A stretch of 64,000 nt of DNA from Pararhizobium antarcticum. Its GTDB lineage: Bacteria > Pseudomonadota > Alphaproteobacteria > Rhizobiales > Rhizobiaceae. The stretch is from contig NZ_LSRP01000001.1 in the NCBI RefSeq assembly GCF_001885585.1, positions 62,001 to 126,000 on the forward strand, written 5' to 3'. Each line of letters opens with the position of its first letter. The stretch's first letter is position 1. The translations under genes and the position numbers were made by a program. This document shows, one piece after another, positions 37,197 through 46,054 of this stretch. Under the pieces are notes generated by a model. It did no database searches. It had not been told where the DNA came from and worked only from the letters and a program-made list of their open reading frames with translations.

Positions 37197-37276
37197 GTTC
37201 GAACCGAACCGTTCAGTTCGATTGACTTAGGGCGAAACAATACACATATCAAGAGGAATCGAACCAATCGGTTCGA
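37197..37276. promoter_or_regulatory. Two TetR-type operators between emrA and the TetR gene
   Basis: TCGAACCAATCGGTTCGA at 37259-37276 is an 18-base palindrome with one imperfect pair. A related site, CGAACCGTTCAGTTCG, lies at 37205-37220 within a longer TCGAAC..GTTCGA run. They are in the 130-base gap between the divergent genes, and their shared half-site CGAAC is the likely TetR-family recognition sequence. Confidence 0.7.
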
Positions 37277-37299
37277 AAAGTTAACAACGAGACAAGACG

Positions 37300-38007
37300 A
37301 TGTCGGCCGCAGAAAACGATGCACACGAACACCTGACGCAGGACGACCGTCCTGATGATCGCTCTGCCGTGGGCCGCAAAGCAGCTGGCGAGGACCCTGC
37401 CAAACGCGAGCAGATCATCGATGGGGCGAAACGTGTCTTCATGAGCGTCGGTTTCGACGCTGCCAGCATGAACGACATCACCCGCGAGGCCGGCGTCTCC
37501 AAGGGCACCATCTACGTCTACTTCCAGAACAAGGAAGATCTCTTTGTCGCGCTGATCGAGCAGGAGCGAAACCGCGTCGTGCGCAGCATCAAGCACGCAC
37601 TTGACGATCATGAGCCGATTGATGAGGCGCTGTTTGAATTCGGCCGGACACTGACCAGCCACATCACCTCCGACGACACGATCCGCGCCATGCGTATGGT
37701 TCTGGGCGTCAGCGACCGCATGCCGACACTGGCGAAGCGCTTTTTCGCCGCCGCGCCGGAAAATGGTTATACGGTTCTGAAAGCCTATCTCGAACGGCAG
37801 GTGCAGCAGGCACGGATTGAAATCGAGGATACCGATCTTGCCACGCGCCAGTTCATCGAAATCTGTATGGCCGGCATGCTGAAACGGCGGCTTTTCGGCG
37901 AAATGGAGGCCCCGCCAGCGTTGGCCTACATCGAAAAGGCAGTCGCCTCAGGCGTCAAGATCTTCCTCCTGGCCTATGGCGGGGAGCCTGCGGCGATGAG
38001 CATTTAG
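37300..38007 (+). CDS. TetR/AcrR-family repressor of the EmrAB-type pump
   Basis: A 235-residue repressor with an N-terminal extension of about 35 residues and then the TetR helix-turn-helix (AKRVFMSVGFDAASMNDITREAGVSKGTIYVYFQNKEDLF, about residues 43-82). The C-terminal ligand domain resembles the AcrR group with a C-terminal TetR_C_... module. It is divergent from emrA across 130 bases that hold two matching palindromes, so repression of the pump and of itself is the simplest reading. The inducing compound is unknown. Confidence 0.92.
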   Translation: MSAAENDAHEHLTQDDRPDDRSAVGRKAAGEDPAKREQIIDGAKRVFMSVGFDAASMNDITREAGVSKGTIYVYFQNKEDLFVALIEQERNRVVRSIKHALDDHEPIDEALFEFGRTLTSHITSDDTIRAMRMVLGVSDRMPTLAKRFFAAAPENGYTVLKAYLERQVQQARIEIEDTDLATRQFIEICMAGMLKRRLFGEMEAPPALAYIEKAVASGVKIFLLAYGGEPAAMSI

Positions 38008-38053
38008 CGGCAACGGGCCCTTGCAACGCATCAATACCCTCTGCACCGACCAC

Positions 38054-38205
38054 ATTTAACGTTAAATCGCAGCGATCGGCGCTGTTTCAGCGCTTGCCTT
38101 GACGCTGTTTCTCCATACATAGAGAAACTTCATTGACCCGCGGGCCTGTCCGGCGTCGCGGGTCCGCGCCATCTGCAGCTTGAATCGAAGAAGGACCCAA
38201 CCGCG
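38054..38205 (+). promoter_or_regulatory. Palindrome and structured leader upstream of the TerC-family gene
   Basis: ATTTAACGTTAAAT at 38054-38067 is a perfect 14-base palindrome. It is followed by three consecutive hairpins: GCGCTG/CAGCGC at 38079-38093, GTTTCTC/GAGAAAC at 38107-38128 and GACCCGCG/CGCGGGTC at 38135-38164. TerC-family genes in other bacteria are often under the yybP-ykoY manganese riboswitch, but its conserved bases were not recognised here. It may be a divergent or different RNA regulator. Confidence 0.45.
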
Positions 38206-38961
38206 ATGCAGGACATTCTGCTTCTCATGCAAGATCCCGCCGCCTGGATCGCGCTCGTCACCCTGATCATCATGGAAGTGGTGCTCGGCATCGACAACCT
38301 GATCTTCATCTCCATCTTGACCAACAAGTTGCCGCCTGAAAGCCGCGAACGCGCTCGGCGCATCGGCATCGGGCTGGCGCTGGTGATGCGTCTTGCGCTT
38401 CTCGGCACCGTCGCCTGGATCGTCCAGTTGACCGCACCGGTCTTCACCGTGCTCGGCAACGAGTTCTCGTGGAAGGACATGATCCTGATTGCCGGCGGCC
38501 TGTTCCTTGTCTGGAAGGCCACGAAGGAAATCCATCACAGCGTCGATCCGGAAGATCATGAAGAAGACTTCATTGCCAAGTCTTCAACCGTGAACACGAC
38601 GTTTGCCGCCGCCATCGGCCAGATCCTGCTGCTCGATCTCGTCTTCTCTGTCGACAGCATCATCACCGCCGTTGGCATGACGCCGCATCTGCCGATCATG
38701 GTTGTTGCCGTTGTCGTTGCCGTCACCGTGATGCTGGTCGCCGCCGGGCCGCTGGCCCGCTTCATCGAGAAGAACCCGACCATCGTCATGCTCGCGCTCG
38801 GCTTCCTTTTGATGATCGGCACGACGCTGATTGCCGAAGGCATGGGCTTCCATGTTCCCAAGGGCTACGTCTATGCCGCCATGGCCTTCTCGGCGCTGGT
38901 CGAGGTTCTGAACATGCTGACGCGCCGCAAGCGCAAGCGCGACAAGGCCGCCACACACTAA
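38206..38961 (+). CDS. TerC-family inner-membrane protein
   Basis: A 251-residue integral membrane protein of the TerC/Alx group with seven or so helices. Family motifs are visible: [26 protein letters not shown] at residues about 18-43 and [17 protein letters not shown] near residues 142-158, each with the Asp pair (GIDN, SVDS) proposed to bind metal. Relatives export manganese or act in tellurite and pH stress. The start at 38206 has AAGGAC upstream. A structured leader precedes it and a terminator follows. Manganese export is inference by family. Confidence 0.9.
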   Translation: MQDILLLMQDPAAWIALVTLIIMEVVLGIDNLIFISILTNKLPPESRERARRIGIGLALVMRLALLGTVAWIVQLTAPVFTVLGNEFSWKDMILIAGGLFLVWKATKEIHHSVDPEDHEEDFIAKSSTVNTTFAAAIGQILLLDLVFSVDSIITAVGMTPHLPIMVVAVVVAVTVMLVAAGPLARFIEKNPTIVMLALGFLLMIGTTLIAEGMGFHVPKGYVYAAMAFSALVEVLNMLTRRKRKRDKAATH

Positions 38962-38988
38962 CAGTGCGGTCCACCGCATCAATGACAT

Positions 38989-39020
38989 GGCCTGGGATTG
39001 AAAGATCCCGGGCCATTTGC
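38989..39020 (+). terminator. Intrinsic terminator after the TerC-family gene
   Basis: GGCCTGGGAT pairs with ATCCCGGGCC through a six-base loop, with one wobble pair, and is followed by ATTTGC. It lies 27 bases past the terC stop codon. Confidence 0.65.
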
Positions 39021-39233
39021 TGTGCATCAAGAAAAGACCCGGCCGCCCAACGACCGCAGTTTTCCTTGACGCGTCCTTTTGAATATGGTCTCACGCGAGC
39101 CAAATGGAAAATCCTGAAATTCGGCTCGTTTGAGCGTCCTCCAGGGCTTTTCCTTCCCTTCAAAGCATGAACCTTCATCCTCGGGGAAACCTTACGACGG
39201 GACGGTTCAGAGCAGTCAAAACGGGCCACGATC

Positions 39234-40691
39234 ATGACAGACAGACCAGTCCGGGTACGCATTGCCCCCTCCCCCACAGGCGAGCCGCATGTCGGCACCG
39301 CCTATATCGCTCTGTTCAACTATCTCTTCGCCAAGAAAAACGGCGGCGAATTCATCCTGCGCATCGAGGATACGGACGCAACGCGCTCGACCCCCGAATT
39401 CGAACAGAAGGTCCTCGACGCGCTGAAATGGTGCGGCCTTACCTGGTCGGAAGGCCCGGATATCGGCGGCCCCTATGGCCCCTATCGCCAGAGCGACCGC
39501 AAGGACACCTATCTTCCCTTTGTCGAGCAGATCGTTTCCAACGGCCACGGCTTTCGCTGTTTCTGCACGCCCGAACGGCTGGCCGAAATGCGGGATGCCC
39601 AGCGTGCCGCTGGCAAGCCGCCGAAATATGATGGTCGCTGCCTCACCCTCAGCGCCGAAGAAGTGACCACCCGCATGGCCGCCGGCGAACCGACCGTCGT
39701 GCGCATGAAGATCCCGACCGAAGGCTCGTGCAAGTTCACCGACGGCGTCTATGGCGACGTCGATATTCCATGGGATGCCGTCGACATGCAGGTTCTGCTG
39801 AAGGCGGACGGCATGCCGACCTATCACATGGCCAATGTCGTCGATGACCACATGATGAAGATCACCCATGTGGCGCGCGGCGAGGAATGGCTCTCCTCGG
39901 TGCCGAAGCATATTCTGATATACCAGTATCTCGGTCTTGAGCCGCCGGTGTTCATGCACCTGTCGCTGATGCGCAACCACGACAAGTCAAAACTGTCGAA
40001 GCGCAAGAACCCGACTTCGATCTCCTATTACACGGCGCTCGGCTACCTGCCCGAAGCGCTGATGAACTTCCTTGGCCTGTTCTTCATCCAGATCTCCGAA
40101 GGCGAAGAGCTTTTGAGCATGGAAGAACTGGCTGCAAAGTTCGACCCGGAAAACCTCTCCAAGGCCGGCGCCATTTTCGACATCCAGAAACTCGACTGGC
40201 TGAACGGCCGCTGGATCCGGGAGAAACTGTCGGAAGACGAATTTGCAGGCCGTGTGCTTGCCTGGGCGATGGAAAACGACCGGCTGAAGGAAGGCTTGAA
40301 GCTGTCGCAGTCGCGCATCACCAAGCTTGGCGAATTGCCGGATCTCGCAGGCTTCCTGCTGAAGTCCGATCTCGGGCTCGACGCATCCGCCTTTGCCAAG
40401 GTGAAATCGACACCGGAGGAACTGGTCGAGATTTTCAACACCGTCCAGCCCGACCTCGAAAAGATCCTCGAATGGAATGTCGAGACGATCGAGGCCGAAC
40501 TGCGCGCCATTGCCGACCGCATGGGCAAGAAGCTCAAGGTTGTCGTCGCTCCGCTGTTCGTCGCCATGTCCGGCTCCTCGCGCTCGCTTCCGCTTTTCGA
40601 TTCAATGGCCATCCTCGGCCGCTCGGTCGTGCGCCAGCGGTTGAAATTGGCAGCGCAGGTTGCCGCCAGCATGGCTGGCAGCGGGAAATAA
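39234..40691 (+). CDS. gltX: Glutamyl-tRNA synthetase
   Basis: A 485-residue class I aminoacyl-tRNA synthetase that charges tRNA-Glu (and, in alphaproteobacteria, sometimes tRNA-Gln for later amidation). The HIGH-type motif is PSPTGEPHVGTAYI at residues 12-25 and the KMSKS-type loop is KSKLSKRKNP near residue 252. The four-cysteine zinc site of some GluRS is not apparent. Alphaproteobacteria often have two GltX paralogues, so this may be GltX1 or GltX2. The start at 39234 gives the normal N-terminus. A RIME-like repeat separates it from lysS. Confidence 0.95.
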   Translation: MTDRPVRVRIAPSPTGEPHVGTAYIALFNYLFAKKNGGEFILRIEDTDATRSTPEFEQKVLDALKWCGLTWSEGPDIGGPYGPYRQSDRKDTYLPFVEQIVSNGHGFRCFCTPERLAEMRDAQRAAGKPPKYDGRCLTLSAEEVTTRMAAGEPTVVRMKIPTEGSCKFTDGVYGDVDIPWDAVDMQVLLKADGMPTYHMANVVDDHMMKITHVARGEEWLSSVPKHILIYQYLGLEPPVFMHLSLMRNHDKSKLSKRKNPTSISYYTALGYLPEALMNFLGLFFIQISEGEELLSMEELAAKFDPENLSKAGAIFDIQKLDWLNGRWIREKLSEDEFAGRVLAWAMENDRLKEGLKLSQSRITKLGELPDLAGFLLKSDLGLDASAFAKVKSTPEELVEIFNTVQPDLEKILEWNVETIEAELRAIADRMGKKLKVVVAPLFVAMSGSSRSLPLFDSMAILGRSVVRQRLKLAAQVAASMAGSGK

Positions 40692-40700
40692 CGGCAAACT

Positions 40701-40833
40701 CCCTCTTCTCCCCATCGGGGAGAAGTGCCGAGCGAATGCGAGGCGATGAGGGGGCGCACGGCAGACTTCGGTGCAAGCGGCTCCCCCTCATCCGGCCCTG
40801 CGGGCCACCTTCTCCCCGCTGGGGAGAAGAGGA
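40701..40833. repeat. RIME-like palindromic intergenic mosaic repeat, copy 2
   Basis: Same architecture and nearly the same bases as 22031-22158: a left hairpin CTTCTCCCC..GGGGAGAAG, the conserved middle with GTGCCGAGCGAATGCGAGGC, then CTCATCCGGCCC and a right hairpin. It lies between gltX and lysS. An open frame beginning at 40725 reads through it into lysS and should not be taken as the lysS start. Confidence 0.82.
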
Positions 40834-40889
40834 AGAGGCGCTCGAGCACACACCTTATAAGAACACAGGCCCTATCCAAGGCGAACCCC

Positions 40890-42386
40890 ATGACCGACAA
40901 GACACCAGAAATCACCCTCTCCTCCGACGTCACGGAAGTGCGCGCCCAGAAGCTGAAAATGCTGCGCGAAAAGATCGGCGACGTCTATCCCGCGCATTTC
41001 CACCGCACCATCACCAATGCGGACCTGGCTGCAAAATACGAGACGCTTGAAGCCGACGTCGTGACGGAGGATACGGTCACGGTTGCCGGCCGCGTCTATT
41101 CCGCGCGCAATTCCGGCATGTTCATGGACATCCATGACGCCGGGGCTAAGATCCAGATCTTCTCCCACAAGGACACGACGCCCGAGGACGCCCGGGCGCT
41201 TCTGCCGCTGATCGACATTGGCGACATTATCGGCGTCACCGGCATCGTGCGGCGCACCAAGCGCGGCGAACTGTCGATCAATGCGCATGAGATCACCATG
41301 CTGACCAAGGCGCTGCTGCCGATGCCGGAAAAGTGGCATGGCCTGTCGGATGTCGAGCAGCGTTATCGCAAGCGCCACCTCGACATCATGACCAACGAGG
41401 ATTCGAAGCTCCGCTTCCAGCAGCGCTCGAAGATCGTCTCCGGCATCCGGCATTTCATGGAGGAAGACGGCTTCATGGAAGTCGAGACGCCGATGCTGCA
41501 TTCGGTCTATGGCGGCGCCACCGCCGAGCCCTTCAAGACGCATCACAACACGCTGAAGCTCGACATGTTCCTGCGCATCGCGCCGGAACTCTTCCTGAAG
41601 CGCACGCTGGTTTCCGGCCTTACCGACAAGGTCTTCGAGATCAACCGCAACTTCCGCAACGAAGGCGTCTCCACCCGGCACAATCCGGAATTCACCATGA
41701 TGGAATGTTACTGGGCCTATGCCGACTACGAGGACATCATGGACCTCGTCGAGCGCTTGTTCGCCAAGCTGGCAATGAGCATTCACGGCAGCACCGAATT
41801 TGCCTTCGGTGACAAGGAAATCTCATTCAAGGGGCCGTTCAAGCGCGTGCCCATGCCGGACGCCGTCAAGGAAGCGACCGGCATCGATTTTCTGGCCATG
41901 AAGACAGACGAGGAAGCCCGCACCGCTGCCAAGGCTGCCGGCTTCGAAGTCGAGAAGGATGCGACCTGGGGCGAATGCCTCGCCTTCATCTTCGAGGAAA
42001 AGGTCGAGGGCACGCTGATCCAGCCGAGCCACGTCACCCATTTCCCGAAGGATATCTCGCCCTTCGCCAAGGAAGTGCCGGGCGAGCCGCGCTTGGTCGA
42101 GCGGTTCGAGACCTATTGCAACGCCTGGGAGATCGGCAACGCTTTCTCGGAACTGAACGATCCGGAAGAACAGCGCAAGCGCATGGTCGAGCAGTTGGAG
42201 CAGGCGCATGCCCGCGGCGAGAAGGCCAAGCAGCTTGATGACGAATTCCTGGACGCGATCGACCAGGGCATGCCCCCGGCCGGCGGCCTCGGCATCGGCG
42301 TTGATCGCCTGATCATGCTGCTGACCAACGCACCGTCGATCCGCGACATCATCCTGTTCCCGGCACGGCGCAACCGAAACGACTGA
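40890..42386 (+). CDS. lysS: Lysyl-tRNA synthetase, class II
   Basis: A 498-residue class II synthetase that charges tRNA-Lys. An N-terminal OB-fold anticodon-binding domain (TVTVAGRVYSARNSGMFMDIHD, about residues 60-82) precedes the catalytic core. Motif 2 is visible as VFEINRNFRNEGVSTRHNPEFTMMECY and motif 3 as PAGGLGIGVDRLIML. The start at 40890 (MTDKTP) is chosen over 40725, because that longer frame would translate the RIME-like repeat. Length and motifs are standard. It is downstream of gltX, and a hairpin follows it. Confidence 0.95.
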   Translation: MTDKTPEITLSSDVTEVRAQKLKMLREKIGDVYPAHFHRTITNADLAAKYETLEADVVTEDTVTVAGRVYSARNSGMFMDIHDAGAKIQIFSHKDTTPEDARALLPLIDIGDIIGVTGIVRRTKRGELSINAHEITMLTKALLPMPEKWHGLSDVEQRYRKRHLDIMTNEDSKLRFQQRSKIVSGIRHFMEEDGFMEVETPMLHSVYGGATAEPFKTHHNTLKLDMFLRIAPELFLKRTLVSGLTDKVFEINRNFRNEGVSTRHNPEFTMMECYWAYADYEDIMDLVERLFAKLAMSIHGSTEFAFGDKEISFKGPFKRVPMPDAVKEATGIDFLAMKTDEEARTAAKAAGFEVEKDATWGECLAFIFEEKVEGTLIQPSHVTHFPKDISPFAKEVPGEPRLVERFETYCNAWEIGNAFSELNDPEEQRKRMVEQLEQAHARGEKAKQLDDEFLDAIDQGMPPAGGLGIGVDRLIMLLTNAPSIRDIILFPARRNRND

Positions 42387-42400
42387 TCGAAACTGTTTCG

Positions 42401-42425
42401 TCTCCCGGCCGTAAAAACCGGGAGA
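42401..42425. terminator. Hairpin between lysS and the unknown periplasmic protein gene
   Basis: TCTCCCGG pairs with CCGGGAGA around a nine-base loop. It lies between two converging stop codons (42386 and 42429), so it may end transcription in both directions. A U run is absent. Confidence 0.5.
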
Positions 42426-42428
42426 ACG

Positions 42429-43388
42429 TCAATGCGCGACGGATTCTTGCGCCGCCGCATGTTCTTCAGCCTCGGCAGGTGCTGGCGCATCATGGGCGGC
42501 GGCAGGGTCTTCTTGACCTTCCGTCGTTGCGTGCTCGCCTGCTTCCGCCGGCAGGGCGGCCTCATGCTCCGGCGTCGGTGACTGTGCGTTCTCTTCTCCG
42601 CCGAAAATCATGGCCTTGATTGACGCGAACATGCCGCCACCCGTTTCGGCTTCTGCGGCAGGTTCGGCATGGGCTCCATCGGCCGCTGCCTCACCATGGC
42701 CGGCTTCCGCAGCTTCGCCATGTTCGCCGGCAGGCTCATGACCAGCCACAACCTCTTCGTCACCGGGCATGCTTTTGTGCGCGACTTCCGATCCCGGCTC
42801 GCCAATCTCCACTGTGGTATCGATGCAATCGGACTTGTCGTCCATCGCCGTCAGCGTCGCCTTGATCTCGTCAAGCGGCACCACGACTTCCTTGCCGTGG
42901 AACAGCCCGACCATATTGGCCTCCGCATCGTTGTACTTGGCAACGAAGGGGGCCGTCATGCCGGGGATCTGGTCCGGCTGCGGTGCGAACAGAACTTCGG
43001 CGCCGATTGCCGCACCGCGCATATGAGCGCGCTCCGTTGGACCGGCATGATCGAGAATGATGACCTGATAGAAGTCCGCTTTTTCCTGTTTTGCGAGAAC
43101 GCCGGTGACCCGCAACGCCGTGCGGACGCGATCGATCCCGCCGATGCTGTCGGTATTCACATATTTGCGGATCCAGCGCTGGCCGTTGCGTCGCAGTTTC
43201 AGGGTCTGGATCGTGGTGCATGCCTGGCCCGAAAGCGAGACAGCGTTGGCTGTTTCCGCATGGCTCGTACTCTTGGCTGCGTAGAGTGCAAATGCACCGG
43301 ACGCGCCGCCGAGCAGAAGCACACCGGACAGGATGAGCATGACTTTCTTCGGAAAGCGCATCTTGAGGATCTTCGCCTTCACGCCCAT
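42429..43388 (-). CDS. Unknown membrane-anchored periplasmic protein with an Ala/Glu/His-rich tail
   Basis: A 319-residue protein of no family I recognise. A basic N-terminus and one membrane helix (about residues 14-34, VMLILSGVLLLGGASGAFALY) are followed by a globular region of about 130 residues. It contains ACTTIQTLKLRRNGQRWIRKY and DDKSDCID, whose two cysteines could form a disulfide. The last 120 residues are low complexity, rich in Ala, Glu, Gly and His (repeats such as GEHGEAAEAGHGEAA). The start at 43388 follows GGAG; an earlier codon at 43433 adds a poor extension. The tail may bind metal or span the periplasm. It converges on lysS. Confidence 0.7.
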   Translation of the reverse strand: MGVKAKILKMRFPKKVMLILSGVLLLGGASGAFALYAAKSTSHAETANAVSLSGQACTTIQTLKLRRNGQRWIRKYVNTDSIGGIDRVRTALRVTGVLAKQEKADFYQVIILDHAGPTERAHMRGAAIGAEVLFAPQPDQIPGMTAPFVAKYNDAEANMVGLFHGKEVVVPLDEIKATLTAMDDKSDCIDTTVEIGEPGSEVAHKSMPGDEEVVAGHEPAGEHGEAAEAGHGEAAADGAHAEPAAEAETGGGMFASIKAMIFGGEENAQSPTPEHEAALPAEAGEHATTEGQEDPAAAHDAPAPAEAEEHAAAQESVAH

Positions 43389-43696
43389 TGCTCCGCCATC
43401 GCTTCTACTCCAAACACACACGATAAGCGGCAAAGATACGGGTTCGACGTTTCGGAAAGTTTAAGCGCGATCGCATCCGGCGGCCATCTGCCGGCAAAAT
43501 GTGGTTCGTCCTGACGCATCCCGGTTTGCGATGGCTTGCAGGAAGGTGGTTGCGGTTGCGTTTTGGCCGCGCACACTTGAAGCAAGCCTAAAACAGACAA
43601 GCACCACATTCACGGCGAATTCGGTTGATCGCTGCAGCCACATTGCTAAAACCGTGACAACGACCATCTTATTTCCCAAAGGACATTCACCGCATC
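43389..43696. other. Divergent intergenic region
   Basis: This 308-base gap separates the unknown periplasmic protein gene from the DadA-like oxidase gene and should hold both promoters. I find no gene, strong hairpin or clear operator in it. Confidence 0.5.
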
Positions 43697-44932
43697 ATGG
43701 CGCGTATTGGCATTGCAGGCGCGGGCATCATTGGATGCGCGACAGCCGTCTACTTGCTCGAGCAGGGGCACGACGTCACTGTTTTTGAGAAGGACGCGCA
43801 GGGATTACCCGCTTCCGTTGGCAATGCAGGCATTCTCGCCGTTCCGGAGATCGATCCCCTTGCCCGCCCCGACATGATTCTCGCCGCTCCGAAATGGCTG
43901 ATGGATCCGCTCGGACCGCTGACACTGCGCTGGCAGGATCTCGTGGCGCTGATGCCCTGGATGACCGCGTTTCTGAGGGCCGCGGCCCCTGCCAGGGTTG
44001 CGGCATCGCGCCTTGCCCTGCTCGGACTGATGCGGTCAGCACCATGCGAACATCTGGCACTCGCCTCCATGGTCGATCTGTCCGGCCACATGGCAAAAAC
44101 CGGAGCATTGACCGTTTTCGACAGTCCCGGCGCTGTGGAAGCAGCCTTTCAGCATGAACAGCGCACGGCCGAGCTTCTGGGCTATGCCGTAGAAAAACTC
44201 GATACGATACAGGCACGCGCCCGTGTCCCCGCCCTGGAAGGCGCATTTGCAGGCGGCGTGTTTTCGCATGGCTACCAGACCTTTGCCGACCCTCTGGCCT
44301 TGCTGCGCCACCTGCAGAACCATATTCGGCAACGTGGCCGCTTCGTCGACGCGACCGTCAAGGCCGTGCAATCGGCGAGTGACGGCGTCAGCCTGATCAC
44401 CGCGGCAGGAGAACGCGAGATGTTCGACAAGGTCGTCATCGCCGCGGGCGTCTGGTCGCGCGACCTGGTGCGAGGGCTTGGCCTCAAGGTTCTTCTGGAA
44501 ACCGAACGCGGATACAACACCACTTTTACCGACCCGCAGGTCAAGCTCGAAGTGCCGGTTTTCTTCGCCGAACATGGCTTCGTCGCAACCCCGATGCGCA
44601 ATGCGCTGCGGATCGGTGGTGCTGTCGAACTGGCGCGTCCGGAGGCACCGGCAAATTTCGCCCGGGCTGCCGCGATGCGCAAAAAGATGCGCCGCTACGT
44701 GCCGTCGCTGCCCGAGACCGGTGGCGTCGAATGGATGGGCCGGCGACCATCGACACCCGATTCGGTTCCGGTGATCAGCCTCAGCCCGGACGATCCGCGG
44801 ATCGCCATGTGTTTCGGTCACGGGCATCTCGGCCTGACCCTATCGGCCGCATCAGCGCGGGCCGTGACCCGGCTGATGTCGGGCGAACAAACCGTCGACC
44901 TTGCGCCCTTCTCAATCAAGCGCTTCCAGTAA
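43697..44932 (+). CDS. DadA-like FAD-dependent amino acid oxidoreductase
   Basis: A 411-residue flavoprotein of the DAO family. The dinucleotide-binding motif GIAGAGIIGCATAVYLLEQGHDVTVFEKD is at residues 4-32. Further FAD contacts appear as SVGNAGILAVPEIDPLARPDM and near the end as CFGHGHLGLTLSAASAR. It resembles D-amino acid dehydrogenase and D-hydroxyproline dehydrogenase-like enzymes, which pass electrons to the respiratory chain. The start at 43697 gives the usual N-terminus, with AAAGGA somewhat far upstream. No amino acid racemase or hydroxyproline gene is adjacent. The substrate is not decided. Confidence 0.85.
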   Translation: MARIGIAGAGIIGCATAVYLLEQGHDVTVFEKDAQGLPASVGNAGILAVPEIDPLARPDMILAAPKWLMDPLGPLTLRWQDLVALMPWMTAFLRAAAPARVAASRLALLGLMRSAPCEHLALASMVDLSGHMAKTGALTVFDSPGAVEAAFQHEQRTAELLGYAVEKLDTIQARARVPALEGAFAGGVFSHGYQTFADPLALLRHLQNHIRQRGRFVDATVKAVQSASDGVSLITAAGEREMFDKVVIAAGVWSRDLVRGLGLKVLLETERGYNTTFTDPQVKLEVPVFFAEHGFVATPMRNALRIGGAVELARPEAPANFARAAAMRKKMRRYVPSLPETGGVEWMGRRPSTPDSVPVISLSPDDPRIAMCFGHGHLGLTLSAASARAVTRLMSGEQTVDLAPFSIKRFQ

Positions 44933-45030
44933 CAACCGAAGCCGGGGCAAGATTGACTTTCAGCCCAGGCTTGCCTCCATAGACAGACCATCAACCCTGA
45001 CGACAGCCAAGAGAACGAGAAGAAGACACG

Positions 45031-45984
45031 ATGCACAAGGTAATTTTCGATACGGATCCCGGCATTGACGATGCGATGGCTCTGCTTTTCCTGCATCAGC
45101 ACCCCGATATCGACCTGATCGGCATCACGACCGTTTTCGGCAATGCCTCGATCGAGACGACGACGCGCAACGCGCTTTACCTGAAGAAGACATGGAACAT
45201 CGCTGCGCCGGTCGCAAAAGGTCTTGGCGAGACCCTTGATCCGTCACGGCCGCATGTCGATTGGCCAACAGCCATCCATGGCGATGACGGGCTGGGCAAT
45301 ATCGGCGTTTCCGACAAGGTCGATGTCGATCTCGATCCCCGTCCGGCGCACCGCTTCATCATCGAGACTGTGCGGGCCCACCCCGGAGAGGTAACGATCG
45401 TCGCCGTCGGGCGCATGACAAACCTCGCTTTGGCGCTGAAGGAAGATCCTGATATTGCCGTGCTGGTCAAGGACGTGGTGATCATGGGCGGTGCCTTCGA
45501 CGTACCCGGCAACATTACGCCGGCTGCGGAAGCAAACATCCATGGAGACCCGGACGCTGCCGACGTGACCATGACAGCCCCCTGGCCGGTAACGGTGGTC
45601 GGTCTCGACGTCACGACGAAGACCGTCATGACGCGTAAACTGATGGCCGACATTGCCATGACCGGCGGCGAGCGCGCCACGCTTCTGGCGAAAATCTCGC
45701 AGTTCTACATCGAATTCTACGAGCAGCATGTCGAGGACGGCATGGTCGTGCATGACAGCTGCGCCTGCGTCTACGTGGTCGCGCCGCATCTGTTCGAGAC
45801 ACGCAGCGGTGCGATCCGGGTTATCTGCGGCGGCATTGCCGATGGACAGACCATTCAGAAGCCCGACAGCCGGTCGTTCCCGCCAAGCCCCTGGGACGAT
45901 CTGCCGAGCCAGAGCGTCTGCACCTCCGTCGATGCCGACGCCGTGCTCGCTCTCATCGCCAAAACGATCGGCCGGCCGGCATGA
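45031..45984 (+). CDS. Inosine-uridine preferring nucleoside hydrolase family protein
   Basis: A 317-residue nucleoside hydrolase that cleaves ribonucleosides to base and ribose. The calcium-binding N-terminal motif DTDPGIDDAMALL spans residues 7-19 with all the aspartates present. The later HDSCACVYVVAPHLF segment carries the catalytic and metal-binding Asp (D in HDS). The start at 45031 follows GAGAAGAAG. It lies about 70 bases before the exonuclease gene, unrelated in function. Base preference cannot be judged. Confidence 0.92.
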   Translation: MHKVIFDTDPGIDDAMALLFLHQHPDIDLIGITTVFGNASIETTTRNALYLKKTWNIAAPVAKGLGETLDPSRPHVDWPTAIHGDDGLGNIGVSDKVDVDLDPRPAHRFIIETVRAHPGEVTIVAVGRMTNLALALKEDPDIAVLVKDVVIMGGAFDVPGNITPAAEANIHGDPDAADVTMTAPWPVTVVGLDVTTKTVMTRKLMADIAMTGGERATLLAKISQFYIEFYEQHVEDGMVVHDSCACVYVVAPHLFETRSGAIRVICGGIADGQTIQKPDSRSFPPSPWDDLPSQSVCTSVDADAVLALIAKTIGRPA

Positions 45985-46054
45985 TCGACGGCATGCGCTA
46001 AAAAAATCTTGGACATGGCTGGCAGACGCGCGTTTGCCGGCTATCTTCCACTCC

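Noticed and set aside
38068-38205. yybP-ykoY manganese riboswitch
   Set aside because: The conserved bases of that class were not recognised. It was left as an unassigned structured leader.
40725-40889. N-terminal extension of lysS
   Set aside because: It would translate the RIME-like repeat. The normal LysRS N-terminus begins at 40890.
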